A stretch of DNA of 29,332 nucleotides, taken from DASXRC01 sp036506495. GTDB lineage: Bacteria; Actinomycetota; Actinomycetes; Mycobacteriales; Micromonosporaceae. Shown here piece by piece: positions 1-8,620 of this stretch. A model generated the notes under the pieces. The model did no database searches. It worked only from the letters and a program-made list of their open reading frames with translations, and was not told where the DNA came from. Position 1 is the stretch's first letter; each line of letters starts with the position of its first letter. The translations under genes were made by a program, and so were the position numbers. The stretch spans positions 1 to 29,332 of the forward strand of contig DASXRQ010000132.1 of NCBI GenBank assembly GCA_036506495.1, written 5' to 3'.

Positions 1-539
1 CGCGGGGATGACCACCGACGTCACCGGGTTTATCGCGCGACTGCCCGGCTGACCGCGTCCCGCTGCCCGGCGGCCTCGTGCACGCCACCGACCGCTGACG
101 GGTCGAGCACTGCCTCGGTCCGCCGAGCCTCGGCACGTGGATCGTGCAGTCCAAGCGGCATGTCGTCGCGGTCGGTGACCTCGACGCGACCGAGACTGTC
201 GGTCCGATGACGACGAGCGAGCGCTGTCGCGCATGACCCGGCTGTGCTCAAGTCGTCCGGTTCCACGTCGAACACACATGGCCTACGCCTCGGCGCGCCC
301 GAATCGGCGATCTGGTGGCATTCGCACACTCGGAGTACGAATAGGCATGCGTTACGGCGCATGGGCATGCGACCTAGCCGACTCGCGCACATCGGCAGAG
401 CCGGGCGACTGGTAGGCCTGACCTGGCTAGCGCGCGACTCGCGGCATAGAAAGACGTTCTGCGTGTCGATGCAGGACGTAGGAACGTCCCCCTGATGCGC
501 TTGTCGGGCTTGGTGTCCCATCGCAGGAGGAGGACGTTG
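1..539. other. Non-coding stretch upstream of IS110 transposase
   Basis: I see no convincing gene here. A plus-strand frame at about 95-236 gives a short, vaguely protein-like stretch ending in a stop, which could be the decayed end of another gene, but I cannot name it. From about 240 to 535 the DNA is rich in small dyads and repeats. There is a hairpin with arms catgcg/cgcatg (346-351 and 358-363), a 9-bp direct repeat cgactcgcg (379-387 and 435-443), and a small hairpin ggacg/cgtcc near 473-490. This may be the left non-coding end of the IS110 element. The element boundaries are not visible because most IS110 members lack terminal inverted repeats. Confidence 0.4.
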
Positions 540-1893
540 ATGGGTAACGGTAGCGGCGTGTCCCGGGGCGATCGCAACCGCAACGTTCGGCTTGCTCGGT
601 TGCGGGTTCTGGTCCCGGCCACGAACGCGATCGTCGGCATTGACCTGGCAGACAACAAGCAGATGGTCGTGGTCACCGATCATGACTCGAAGGTGTTGGC
701 GCGCAAGACGTTCAGGTGCCGTGCGTGGGATCTGGGTGCGGCGTTGGACTGGGCCGGCAGGCAGGCTTCGTCGAAGGACTTCGCCGGTGTCACGGTGGCC
801 TGCGAGCCGACCGGTCATCGTTTGCGGGTGCTGGGTCAGCTGGCCGGTGAACGAGGGATGCCGTTCGTGTGTGTTCAGCCGATGCTGATGTCGTGGGCGC
901 GCCGCAGCGAGGACCTGACCGTCGATAAGACCGACGAGAAATACGCCGTGATCATCGCTCGGTTGGCGGCTCAGCTGCGCTGCTACGTCCCCGAACCGGT
1001 TGATCCGACGTGGGGTCGGCTGCGGCATCTCGGCGCGCGTCGTGAGCAGCTGCTGGTGGAAGCGGGCAGCCAGGTCCAGCAGATGCGGGCGCTGCTGGAG
1101 TGTGTCTGGCCGGCGGCGCTGCAGACCGCGCGGCAGCCGTTCCGCTCCGCGACGTGGACCGCGGCGATCAGCGTCGTGCTGGACCGCGACGGCGGGGACC
1201 TGACCCGCACGCACCGGCTGGGCTTGGCCCGGTTGACCTCTGCGGTGCGCCGGGAGATCATCCGACGCGGTCGGCAGAAACCCTGCCTGCGCATTCGTCG
1301 GTCTGCTGTTCACGGCACTGACCGATCCGGCCGGAGTGATCACCCACCGCCCGGGTGCGTTCGAGCGGGTCGCGCTGCTACTAAGCGACTGGCTCGCCAC
1401 CCACCGCCGATTGCTCGACACCCAGACCCGGATGACCACGATCCTGGACGACCTGCGGCTGACCGAGTTGGCCACCTCGATCACCGGCCTGTCGGCGATC
1501 GGCGCGGCAGCGATCCCGGCCGAGACCGGCGACCCGAACCGGTTCGCCACCGCCCGGGCGTTGGTCAAGCACGCCGGCCTGGCACCACGGCAGAAGCTAT
1601 CCGGCACCTTCATCGGCCGCACGAAACTGACCGGGCAAGGACGGCCCGCACTGCGGCTGGCGGCGTGGCGGGCGGTCTGCGGCGCGCAACGCGCCAACCC
1701 GGTTTACGCCGCCCGGTTCACCCACCTGACCAGCAGAGGGCAGAACAAACTCACCATCACCCAAGCCCAGGCCGTGATCGCCGCAGCGATCCTGCGGCAC
1801 CTGCACGCCGTCATCACCACCGGCCAAAACTGGGACCCGGTCATCGCCACCCACGGCACCAAACATCCCGCGGTGCCGCCCATCGCCGCCTGA
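540..1893 (+). pseudogene. IS110-family transposase, frameshifted
   Basis: This is a DEDD-type transposase of the IS110 family. The ATG at 540 follows a strong ribosome site, aggagga, at about 523-532. The first part carries the DEDD N-terminal domain (GIDLAD, then ACEPTG, then DKTDEKYA). The fourth acidic position of the usual TDxxDA pattern appears to be Y here, which may be a lost residue or a subgroup trait. The second part carries the Transposase_20 domain with GLSAIGAA and KLSGTFIGRTKLTGQG, including the serine-glycine motif. The two parts lie in different frames. Homology runs in the frame of the ATG up to PCLRI near 1295, then continues as VGLLFTALTD in the +1 frame to the TGA at 1891-1893, so one base is extra or two are missing. 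The element is probably inactive unless the shift is a sequencing error. The long open frame on the opposite strand is a shadow. Confidence 0.88.
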
Positions 1894-2210
1894 CATCAGC
1901 AGGCGGCCCGTCGAGCAGGGTCGGGGCGAGCCCCACGCGGCATTGAGGAACCACGGTTACCTCCACGCTCATCATGAGCAGCCCCGCCCGTCGTCTCACC
2001 AACCCGATTACACGCTGCTGGGACCAACCCCATTACAGCTATGCAGGGACAGACGACGGACGAGGCACCGACCAAAGGCTTGACTCAAAACGTCTTACGC
2101 TGATGAGAGTGCGCCCGACCCGGACGGGAGCAAGCGAGCTGGGCCGAACCCGTCGTTGTCGGGGTCCGAACTCGCCTTCATGCCCCCCGCTGGCAGGGAA
2201 TCATGAACCT
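1894..2210. other. Intergenic, right flank of IS110
   Basis: About 317 bases lie between the transposase remnant and the membrane protein gene. The open frame of the next gene extends back to 1974, but the upstream part lacks family-like sequence and the residues look random. The right end of the IS110 element must lie somewhere here, with no terminal inverted repeat to mark it. A small gggg-cgag-cccc hairpin sits near 1932-1943. I see no convincing promoter. Confidence 0.4.
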
Positions 2211-3245
2211 ATGGGTGGGGTCGAGAACGCCGAGGCTGCTCATGGCGAGGAGACGAGCAACCCTAGCGTCGGTGGCGTTCGGAGTACGCCGTCGAAGGTA
2301 CGGCGCGTCGTGAACATCCTCGTGGCCGCGCTCGTGGTTGTTGTCCTGCCGATAGTGCTGGTTGGCATGCTCGTTGGGGAGTTTGGCTCGGCGGCAACGT
2401 TGATAGGGCTATTGCTCGGTCTGACGGGATCGAAGATTGGCGGCACCGTCCGGATGCTGTACGTGGCTCCTGGGATCGGTGTTGCCGCAGGGCTTGGTGC
2501 GTTCACTGCCTTTGACTGGTGGTGGGTGGTGTTACTGGCGGCCACCGGAGTGATCGCTGGGGCGGGCGAGCGGTTCGGCTGGTTCCCGGTGTTGCTGATG
2601 GTTCCGTATGCCGCCACGTTCGTGAGCCCAACGCCCTCCGGAGCCGACGCACTGATCTACGGCGTTGTCGCGACGATCGCGACTGCCTATGGCATCGTTT
2701 TGGCGCGGCGGTTCAGCGCGCCCGAGGCGGTCGACGGCGACCGCCTTGCCTGGCCCGCCTCCATCGTGGTGGCGGTCGTGTTCGGCCTGGTGTTGGGTGT
2801 CAGCGCGGCGATCGGCGTGGCGTTGGGATGGACCGAGCCGTACTGGGTCTCGGAGCCGGTGCTGATTCTGACTCTCTACGTCGTCATAGGAAGGCGAGAG
2901 CGGATCCCGGAGAAGGCGATCGGTACCGCGCTCGGGGTCGCCGCCGCCATCCCGGTAGCAATTCTCGCGCTACCTGGATGGGCGATTGCGTTGCTGGCCA
3001 GCGTTGCCGCTGTACTTGCGCTCGTTCAGGCCGAGAGATACTGGCTCATGTACGGCCTTTACACGTTCGCCCTCGTCCTCAGCCTCGCCGGCCCCGGCCA
3101 AGTTGCCACCGAGGCAGCGCATCGCGGCTTCGAGATCCTCACGGGCATCGCCTTGCTCGTCGTCGGTCTAGCCGTCATACACGCTGGTGTCAGGTGGCTA
3201 ACCGGTCGCGACCCGCAGCCAGAGCTCGCATCGAACACTAAATGA
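2211..3245 (+). CDS. FUSC-like integral membrane protein
   Basis: The product is a 344-residue polytopic membrane protein. The N-terminal 30 residues are hydrophilic (MGGVENAEAAHG...), followed by about ten hydrophobic segments in two blocks separated by a short charged loop (RRFSAPEAVDGDR). The second block contains YWVSEPVLILTLYV followed by RIPEKAIGTALGVAAA. This matches the pattern of the FUSC/aromatic-acid exporter family, where a YW...vL..R....a.GT..G signature marks the membrane domain. It is much shorter than full FUSC proteins of about 650-700 residues and lacks the cytoplasmic domains, so the substrate is unknown. I chose ATG 2211 because ggcaggga lies just upstream and the hydrophilic N-terminus begins there. 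Codon use is less GC-biased than in genes further right, consistent with acquisition between two mobile-element remnants. It could also be an unrelated ten-helix protein. Confidence 0.62.
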   Translation: MGGVENAEAAHGEETSNPSVGGVRSTPSKVRRVVNILVAALVVVVLPIVLVGMLVGEFGSAATLIGLLLGLTGSKIGGTVRMLYVAPGIGVAAGLGAFTAFDWWWVVLLAATGVIAGAGERFGWFPVLLMVPYAATFVSPTPSGADALIYGVVATIATAYGIVLARRFSAPEAVDGDRLAWPASIVVAVVFGLVLGVSAAIGVALGWTEPYWVSEPVLILTLYVVIGRRERIPEKAIGTALGVAAAIPVAILALPGWAIALLASVAAVLALVQAERYWLMYGLYTFALVLSLAGPGQVATEAAHRGFEILTGIALLVVGLAVIHAGVRWLTGRDPQPELASNTK

Positions 3246-3339
3246 CGAGCTTGAGGGAGCTACCCATCGCTGGGGCGAAGGTCACTCATTTCGGCATGTC
3301 CGGGCGGTCAAATCGATTGTCGACCGAGCGACGTAAGCA

Positions 3340-4549
3340 TCAGCTCGACGGCAGAGGGCTTTCCGCTGCCTCGCTCACCGCCCCGATGTACTCGGCGCAG
3401 CCGGCCGAGGATGCCGCGGCGTGCCGTCGATGGTTGATGGGTGATAGCCGAGGGCCTCGGCGACGACCGCGACCGGCGCGAGCTTGCTGAGTTCCTCCAG
3501 CGTTCCCAGACGGGCGGCAAGGGTGCCGTACACCTGCCTGAGCCGTTCGCGCAGGCTCATGGCGTTGATGTGCTGGCCGGAGGAGTGCCCCCGGAGCACC
3601 CAGTTGCTGTTGGGTGGGCTGCGGTCTGGTCGTGCCCGGGGCGGTCGGCGAGCTGTCGCCAGGGGCCGTCGAGGAGCTCTGGGAGAGCGATCTCGAGGCC
3701 GGGGAGTCGGACGGTGACCAGGTCGTCGGTGACGGTCACGTCGTCCCAGGTGAGCCGGACGACCTTCTCGATCTGCTGGGCGAACACGAGCACGAGAATC
3801 GCGGCAGCACGGTCGCGCGGTGTCAGCTCGTCGCTGTGGAGGGCGTGCTGCATCGCCTTATCCTGCTTGGCCGCGCGGAATCGTGGGCTGGTGCCGCGGC
3901 GATGTTTTGGCAGGGTGGGGTCGGATGCGACGAGCCGGCTCTTGACTGCCCACCGGAGGAACCTGTCAGCGACCAGACGGGTGGTGGGGCCGGTGGCCAC
4001 CCAGCGGTCGAGATGGCCCTGTTGAAGGTCGCCGGGCTCGATGCCTTCGGCAGCGAGCCCGTTCAGAAAGTCGATCGCGACCGTGACGGTCTGATTGCTG
4101 CGCCGGAAAGTTCCGGGGACACCTGCTCGGTCTGGTTCATCCGACGTAGGTGGTGCCAACGGATATAGCGCTCGACGACATCTCGCATGTGGGGGTCTTG
4201 GACCCTGTGGAGGGCCTCGTCGGCCCACTGTTGATAGCGGATCTTGGTCTCATCACGTCGGGGGAGTGCGCCGTGCTCGACGAGGAGTCCGCGGACGTAG
4301 TCGCGCGTATGTGACTTGGGCAGCTCGTCGAGCAGCGTGTGGGTGATCTTCGGCGCGGCCGCCAGGACCTTGAGGAAGGCGGTGACGTGGCGTTACCGGA
4401 TCCAGGTCAGTCCGCTGTTGGCTCGCTTCATCGACTTCAATGGTGTCGACACCGGGACGAACTCCGTGGCCGTCACCGCAGATGCTCAACAGAATGGTGC
4501 CGTTCGAGCCGACGACGACTCGTCCTGCTCGTTGTTCGATAAGAGACAT
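3340..4549 (-). pseudogene. Integrase/XerD-like recombinase, multiply frameshifted
   Basis: Joining four frames on the minus strand rebuilds one protein of about 400 residues. The order is MSLIEQRAGRVVV...DLDPVTPRH, then VTAFLKVLAAAPKITHTLLDELPKS...YIRWHHLRRMNQTEQVSP, then GTFRRSNQTVTVAIDFLNGL...LTWDDVTVTDDLVTVRL, then NSNWVLRGHSSGQHINAMSLRERL...ALGYHPSTI, and finally HAAASSAGCAEYIGAV. The arrangement is like an actinobacterial site-specific integrase: an N-terminal core-binding region, then RDRAAAILVLVFAQQIEKVVRLTWDDV, then HINAMSLRERL and a LGYHPSTIxxHA ending. Breaks are near 4388, 4114, 3612 and 3425. The first looks like loss of one 5-bp unit from a gtcacgtcac tandem, and the others like single-base losses. 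It is non-functional. Its original target is unknown and no att site was found. Confidence 0.78.
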
Positions 4550-4627
4550 TATGTCAAGTAAGTGCTGCGACGGCTGGGCAGCCCCCGGGCTCTTCCATTC
4601 TGAAACCGCTGCGATTCGCTCACGTCG

Positions 4628-7600
4628 CTACGGGACCACCACTCCGGCGATGACGACAGGCCCGGCGGTCGGGTCAAGCTCGGTGGCCTGGTCGACGCCG
4701 GCCGGGACGATGACGTCGAGTGCCTTCGGGACTGTGCCGGGGTCGACGGCACAGATGGGATTGCCCGCCGCCACCGCGGCCGCGGTGCAGACACCGAACG
4801 AGAAGGCGCCCGCCGGCTGGGTGAACCCGCGCGCCTGGTCGGGGCTGAAACCGTCCTGTCCGGTGAGCACGACCGCGAAGCGCCAGCCACTGGCCGGGGT
4901 TCCGCCGAGCGCCGACTTGCTCACCGTGAACGTGATGAACCGGGTCACCGCATTGGCTCGGATCTGCACGCTGCCCACCGTGGCGCCCGAGCCGTTGACG
5001 AACCGCTGCCCGAAGCCCTGGACCTCGATCAGCCGGTTCCACGCCGACGGCGCCTCGATCGTGTAGTTGCGCTGCGGGAACGACGCCGCCGTCGACGTCG
5101 CTCCGCCACCCGGAACCTGGGCGTAGACGTCGACCAGCTGCGCGCCGAGCGGGCTGCCGAAGGTCGGCGTGAGGTCACGGGTCTGCACCCGGAACGTCAC
5201 CGCATCGGGGCCGCTGTCGAAGACCTGGAACAGCTGCAGGTCGAAGGCACCCGCCTTGAAGTTGTCCGACGTCGGGTACGCGTATGTGCCCGGACCGTTG
5301 TCGTCGCCGTCGGGGTCGGTCGCCTGGAACAGCAACGTGCCGGGGACGACGTCCCAGACCACGGTGCGCTGCGCGAAGCCCGTCGCCCCGTTCGGCGCCG
5401 TCGCGGTGACGGTGATCGAGGAGGTACCCGCCGGGACCGGTACGTCGACGCTGAACGCACCGGTACCGTCGGCGATGGTGGTCGCTGTGGTCGAGGCCCC
5501 GTCGATGTCGACGTTGATGGCCGTCACGTCCACGGTCGCGTTGGGGGCAGTGGTTCCGGCGACGGTCGCCGACCCGTTGACTAGCGAATTGTTCGCCGGG
5601 GAGGTCAGGGTCACGTCGATGCCCTGCTGGGTGTGGGTGACGTACCGGTTGACCGTGTCGACGGGCTGGTCGAGCAGTCGACCCGCCTTGAGGTTGGCCG
5701 ACAGCCGCGCGAAGGACGCCGCCGACCAGGTCAGCGGCGAGGCGCTGCCGACGGCCTTGCCGTTCACGAACCCGATCGACGCACACTCCGGCTGGGTGTC
5801 GAACGGCGACGCCGCGAGATCGGCGTTCTCCCAAGCCTGCTCCGGGATCAGACCGACCCCGGAGGCGGTCTGCGCCATCCCGTCGAGCAGGCCCGCGGCG
5901 GTGGCCGGGCTCCCCGTCACCAGCTCGTGCTCGCCACGCTCGCCGGCCAGCGCCGGCCAGAGGTGGCCGGACCCGTGGTTCTGCGCCTGCCCGTCGCAGA
6001 CACCCGCCCACGGCTTGCCTTGAATGGTGCAGTCGGTGCCGTCGGCCGTGTTGCAGTCGCCGTAGCCGTCCTCGGTGCCGGGACCGGAGGTGCCGTAGCG
6101 GTAGAAGCCGGTGCCGCTGTTGGTCCGTCGGGCGATGACCTGGTCGACCACGGCGACTGAGTTGGTGACGTCGGCATCGTCGGCGGGCAGGATGCCCAGC
6201 CTCGGCAGCTCGAGGAAGCCGGCGTCGACGACCGCGCGCTGGTCGGCGTCTGGACCGCCGTTGCCGAGGTTGTAGGTGATCGCGGCGTTGGGATCGCCGG
6301 ACTTCGACAGCCGGATGAAGTACGGCTTCGCGCTGTATGGCCCGGACGTTGTGACCGTCCAGCCCTTGATGCTGCGCTGGTAGTGATCCGCGGTGGCCCG
6401 GTAGATCCGCGCGCTCGCCGCGTCACCGTTGAGGTCCGCGATGGCACCCGCCGCGACCAGTCCGGCGATCTCGGCGGCGATGGTGGACGGCGAGAAGCCG
6501 CTCTGCTCCTCCCACCGCTCCGCGCCGAACGACGGTCCGTGCGCCACCACGAAGTCCGCGGCCCTCTTGATATGGTGCGTGTAGAACGCGGCATCGGTGA
6601 GACCGACCGTACGCGCCATGAGGATCGGGTACGCGACCTCGTCGAGCTGGGTGCCGAACGAGTCGGGCGCCGTCTTGCCGTTGACGAGCGAGTTGCGTGG
6701 CATCGAGCCGTCGGCCTGCTGCTGCCGCTCAAACAGGAATCGCACCGTGTCGGTTGCGGTTGCCACGTCTCCTGTCGCCATGAGCCCCGTGAACGTCTCG
6801 TACAGGTCGCGGGCGAACACCTCGCGGTAGGAACCGAAGTAGGTCAGCGTCGGGTCACCCGCGCTGACCGCCTGCCCCCACGGGCTGGCCATGGATGCGA
6901 CGATGGCGCCTTGGAAGGTCTTGTCCTCGCTGGCCTTCAGCACGTTGGCGGACACCCAGTATGCATTCGCGATCCGCTGACGAGCCTGTACATCGGCGCC
7001 AGCCGGCAGCACCGGCGCGTTCAGCCCGGCGTCGTACGCCGACCAGCCCTTGTGGTACCGCACAGAGGTGCGTTGGAACGGCGCACCGGCCGAGTCGCCG
7101 GCCTGCCTTATCGCGTCGGCCCGGGTGGCGCCGAAGCCGAGTGCCAGCGTCGTAACGCTGCCGTGCTTGGTGTCCAGCTGTGCGGTGACGACCACATTGC
7201 CTGTGGGCGCACTGTCGAAGGTGGAGTTCAGCGTGTGATCGGCGTCCAGCTGCGAGAGCCCGTCACTCGCCGTGCCCGCATAGCCGGCCGAGGCGGAGAG
7301 GAACGGCCGGTCGGCACGCAGCGCGGAGAAGACGGGCTGGGCGTAGTCACGGTTGGCTGCAATCGTGGCTGTCTCGACGTCGCTGGCCACGGGCAGCGGC
7401 GAACCCGTCGACGCGTCGACGAGGGCGTCGTCGGCACCGGCATTCCCGGAGCCACCACCGCCGTTGCCGTTGACCGTGGGGTCGTAGCGGACGTACAGCT
7501 TCAGGTCGTTGTCCGCGTGCGCTGCCGTGAGCTCCGTACGGATGACGACGCTGTTACGGTCCGGGTCGGTGAGGTAGTCGGCGACGAGTGTGTACATGCC

Positions 7601-8008
7601 GCTCTTTGCGCGACTGGTCACCTCGCACGACATCCCACTGCGATCCAACGCACGCACGGTGTAGGTCATGTCGCGGGTCTGCAAGTCGGTGAACGTCTTG
7701 CCGTCGGTTACCAGGAACTGCAACGTCTCGACGTTGGTGTTGTCGATCGTCGGGTAGTACACGTCCGACAGCACACCGCCGGCGACGGTGAACCAGACCT
7801 TGGAGCCAGCCGTACGCGAGGTGCCCAGGCAGTCCTTGCGCGCGAGGTCGAAGTGCGAGACCACCCCCGGTCCGCCTGGAGCTGCTGTAGCCGGCGCCGC
7901 CGACACCTGCTCGCCCGAGAGCGCGAGCGCTCCCGTCGAAGCCAGGACCAGGATCGTTGCGATGGCGAGGGGCCTGCCCGGACGGGCTATGGCGTGCGCT
8001 GCCGACAT
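4628..8008 (-). CDS. Secreted GH15 glucodextranase/glucoamylase, multidomain
   Basis: This 1,126-residue enzyme should release glucose from the non-reducing ends of alpha-glucans (alpha-1,6 or alpha-1,4) outside the cell. Residues 1-38 form a Sec signal peptide (basic start, hydrophobic core, cut near VSAAPA). Residues about 45-320 form the beta-sandwich N domain of bacterial GH15 enzymes (KDCLGTSRTAGSKVWFTVAGGVLSDVYYP). Residues about 330-790 form the alpha/alpha barrel. The likely general acid lies in RWEEQSG (E500/E501) and the general base is E723 in IPEQAWE. A small Ig-like domain follows (TSPANNSLVNGSATVAGTT, about 800-890). Next is a glucodextranase C-type domain starting DPDGDDNGPGTYAYPT (about 897-1126). 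The order matches Arthrobacter glucodextranase without its cell-wall repeats, so glucodextranase is the better guess. The start has no Shine-Dalgarno sequence but sits just below a promoter -10, suggesting a leaderless mRNA. No linked transporter or regulator is seen. Confidence 0.9.
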   Translation of the reverse strand: MSAAHAIARPGRPLAIATILVLASTGALALSGEQVSAAPATAAPGGPGVVSHFDLARKDCLGTSRTAGSKVWFTVAGGVLSDVYYPTIDNTNVETLQFLVTDGKTFTDLQTRDMTYTVRALDRSGMSCEVTSRAKSGMYTLVADYLTDPDRNSVVIRTELTAAHADNDLKLYVRYDPTVNGNGGGGSGNAGADDALVDASTGSPLPVASDVETATIAANRDYAQPVFSALRADRPFLSASAGYAGTASDGLSQLDADHTLNSTFDSAPTGNVVVTAQLDTKHGSVTTLALGFGATRADAIRQAGDSAGAPFQRTSVRYHKGWSAYDAGLNAPVLPAGADVQARQRIANAYWVSANVLKASEDKTFQGAIVASMASPWGQAVSAGDPTLTYFGSYREVFARDLYETFTGLMATGDVATATDTVRFLFERQQQADGSMPRNSLVNGKTAPDSFGTQLDEVAYPILMARTVGLTDAAFYTHHIKRAADFVVAHGPSFGAERWEEQSGFSPSTIAAEIAGLVAAGAIADLNGDAASARIYRATADHYQRSIKGWTVTTSGPYSAKPYFIRLSKSGDPNAAITYNLGNGGPDADQRAVVDAGFLELPRLGILPADDADVTNSVAVVDQVIARRTNSGTGFYRYGTSGPGTEDGYGDCNTADGTDCTIQGKPWAGVCDGQAQNHGSGHLWPALAGERGEHELVTGSPATAAGLLDGMAQTASGVGLIPEQAWENADLAASPFDTQPECASIGFVNGKAVGSASPLTWSAASFARLSANLKAGRLLDQPVDTVNRYVTHTQQGIDVTLTSPANNSLVNGSATVAGTTAPNATVDVTAINVDIDGASTTATTIADGTGAFSVDVPVPAGTSSITVTATAPNGATGFAQRTVVWDVVPGTLLFQATDPDGDDNGPGTYAYPTSDNFKAGAFDLQLFQVFDSGPDAVTFRVQTRDLTPTFGSPLGAQLVDVYAQVPGGGATSTAASFPQRNYTIEAPSAWNRLIEVQGFGQRFVNGSGATVGSVQIRANAVTRFITFTVSKSALGGTPASGWRFAVVLTGQDGFSPDQARGFTQPAGAFSFGVCTAAAVAAGNPICAVDPGTVPKALDVIVPAGVDQATELDPTAGPVVIAGVVVP

Positions 8009-8013
8009 GAACC

Positions 8014-8042
8014 CAGCTAACCGGAACCCGACAAGATGTCAA
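8014..8042 (-). promoter_or_regulatory. SigA-type promoter of the GH15 gene, leaderless
   Basis: On the minus strand a perfect TTGACA (8042-8037) is followed by TTAGCT (8020-8015, 16-bp spacer) or TAGCTG (8019-8014, 17-bp spacer). Only five or six bases separate the -10 from the ATG at 8008, so transcription should begin at or next to the start codon. This explains the absence of a ribosome-binding site. Confidence 0.65.
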
Positions 8043-8620
8043 CCGCAGAGTCCGGTCGCACTTCGATGGCAGGCCTCCCCTTGGCTACCTCTCCGCGGTG
8101 CCGCCCGGCGGCCGGACCGGCAGGGCCGAATTTTGTGCATCGGGATCGCGATCGTGGTCACCGTGCGCACGACGCGAGAGTTCGGCATCGGCACGCGGCG
8201 GCCCAGACACCGGATCTTGGGGTGTGGGCTGCCGCGTGTCGTACGCGCGCTGCTGCGGGACCGACCTCGCCCGCCTTAGAGGACGCAACGCCGACGATGA
8301 GCGCGACGGCTTCCGCTTCCTCACGGTGGGCGCCATGCAAGCGCTCCGAAACCCGGAGGCCACGGGGAACACCTGCCCGACGCCACCGACGAAGCGATCG
8401 AGTACCTCGCTCTTGCCAGCGCCGGCTGTCCGTCGGCGCACGGTGGACCGCTCCTCCCCCGCCGCGTTCCCGGACGCCAGGCCCGTGCCCCGATCGGCGC
8501 GCCCGGAGCGGCCGGCGGCTGGCGCGCACCGATCACAGTGGACTCCGTGAGCGGGGCACGTTCGACGTTTGAACGCACGGGTCGGACGGGCACTCTCCCA
8601 GGGGCAAGGGAGGACTGACC
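8043..8620. other. Divergent intergenic region with long hairpin
   Basis: About 580 bases lie between the GH15 promoter and the lipoprotein gene. Several open frames cross on both strands, but none has a recognisable family pattern, a good ribosome site or consistent codon use. The main structure is an imperfect inverted repeat at 8192-8238. Its arms are cacgcggc-g-gccca-(ga)-cacc and ggtg-tgggc-t-gccgcgtg, giving about 18 pairs with one G-T wobble, one 2-base bulge and a 9-base loop. No T-run follows, so it is not a classical terminator for either strand. I cannot assign a function. Confidence 0.5.

Noticed and set aside
95..236. Short plus-strand frame ending in a stop at about 236
   Set aside because: It reads somewhat like protein (TWIVQSKRHVVAVGDLD) but has no start, ribosome site or family match. 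It may be a decayed gene end but cannot be supported.
30..1697. 555-codon open frame on the minus strand
   Set aside because: It runs antisense to the IS110 transposase and has the Arg/Pro/His-rich composition of a shadow frame; no domain is recognisable.
5169..8020. Long plus-strand frames (5169-6023 and 6383-8020)
   Set aside because: They mirror the GH15 gene in high-GC DNA. The GH15 frame carries all the domain motifs, so these are shadows.
8036..8593. Overlapping frames in the GH15-lipoprotein gap
   Set aside because: None has a ribosome site or domain pattern, and composition is typical of non-coding GC-rich DNA.
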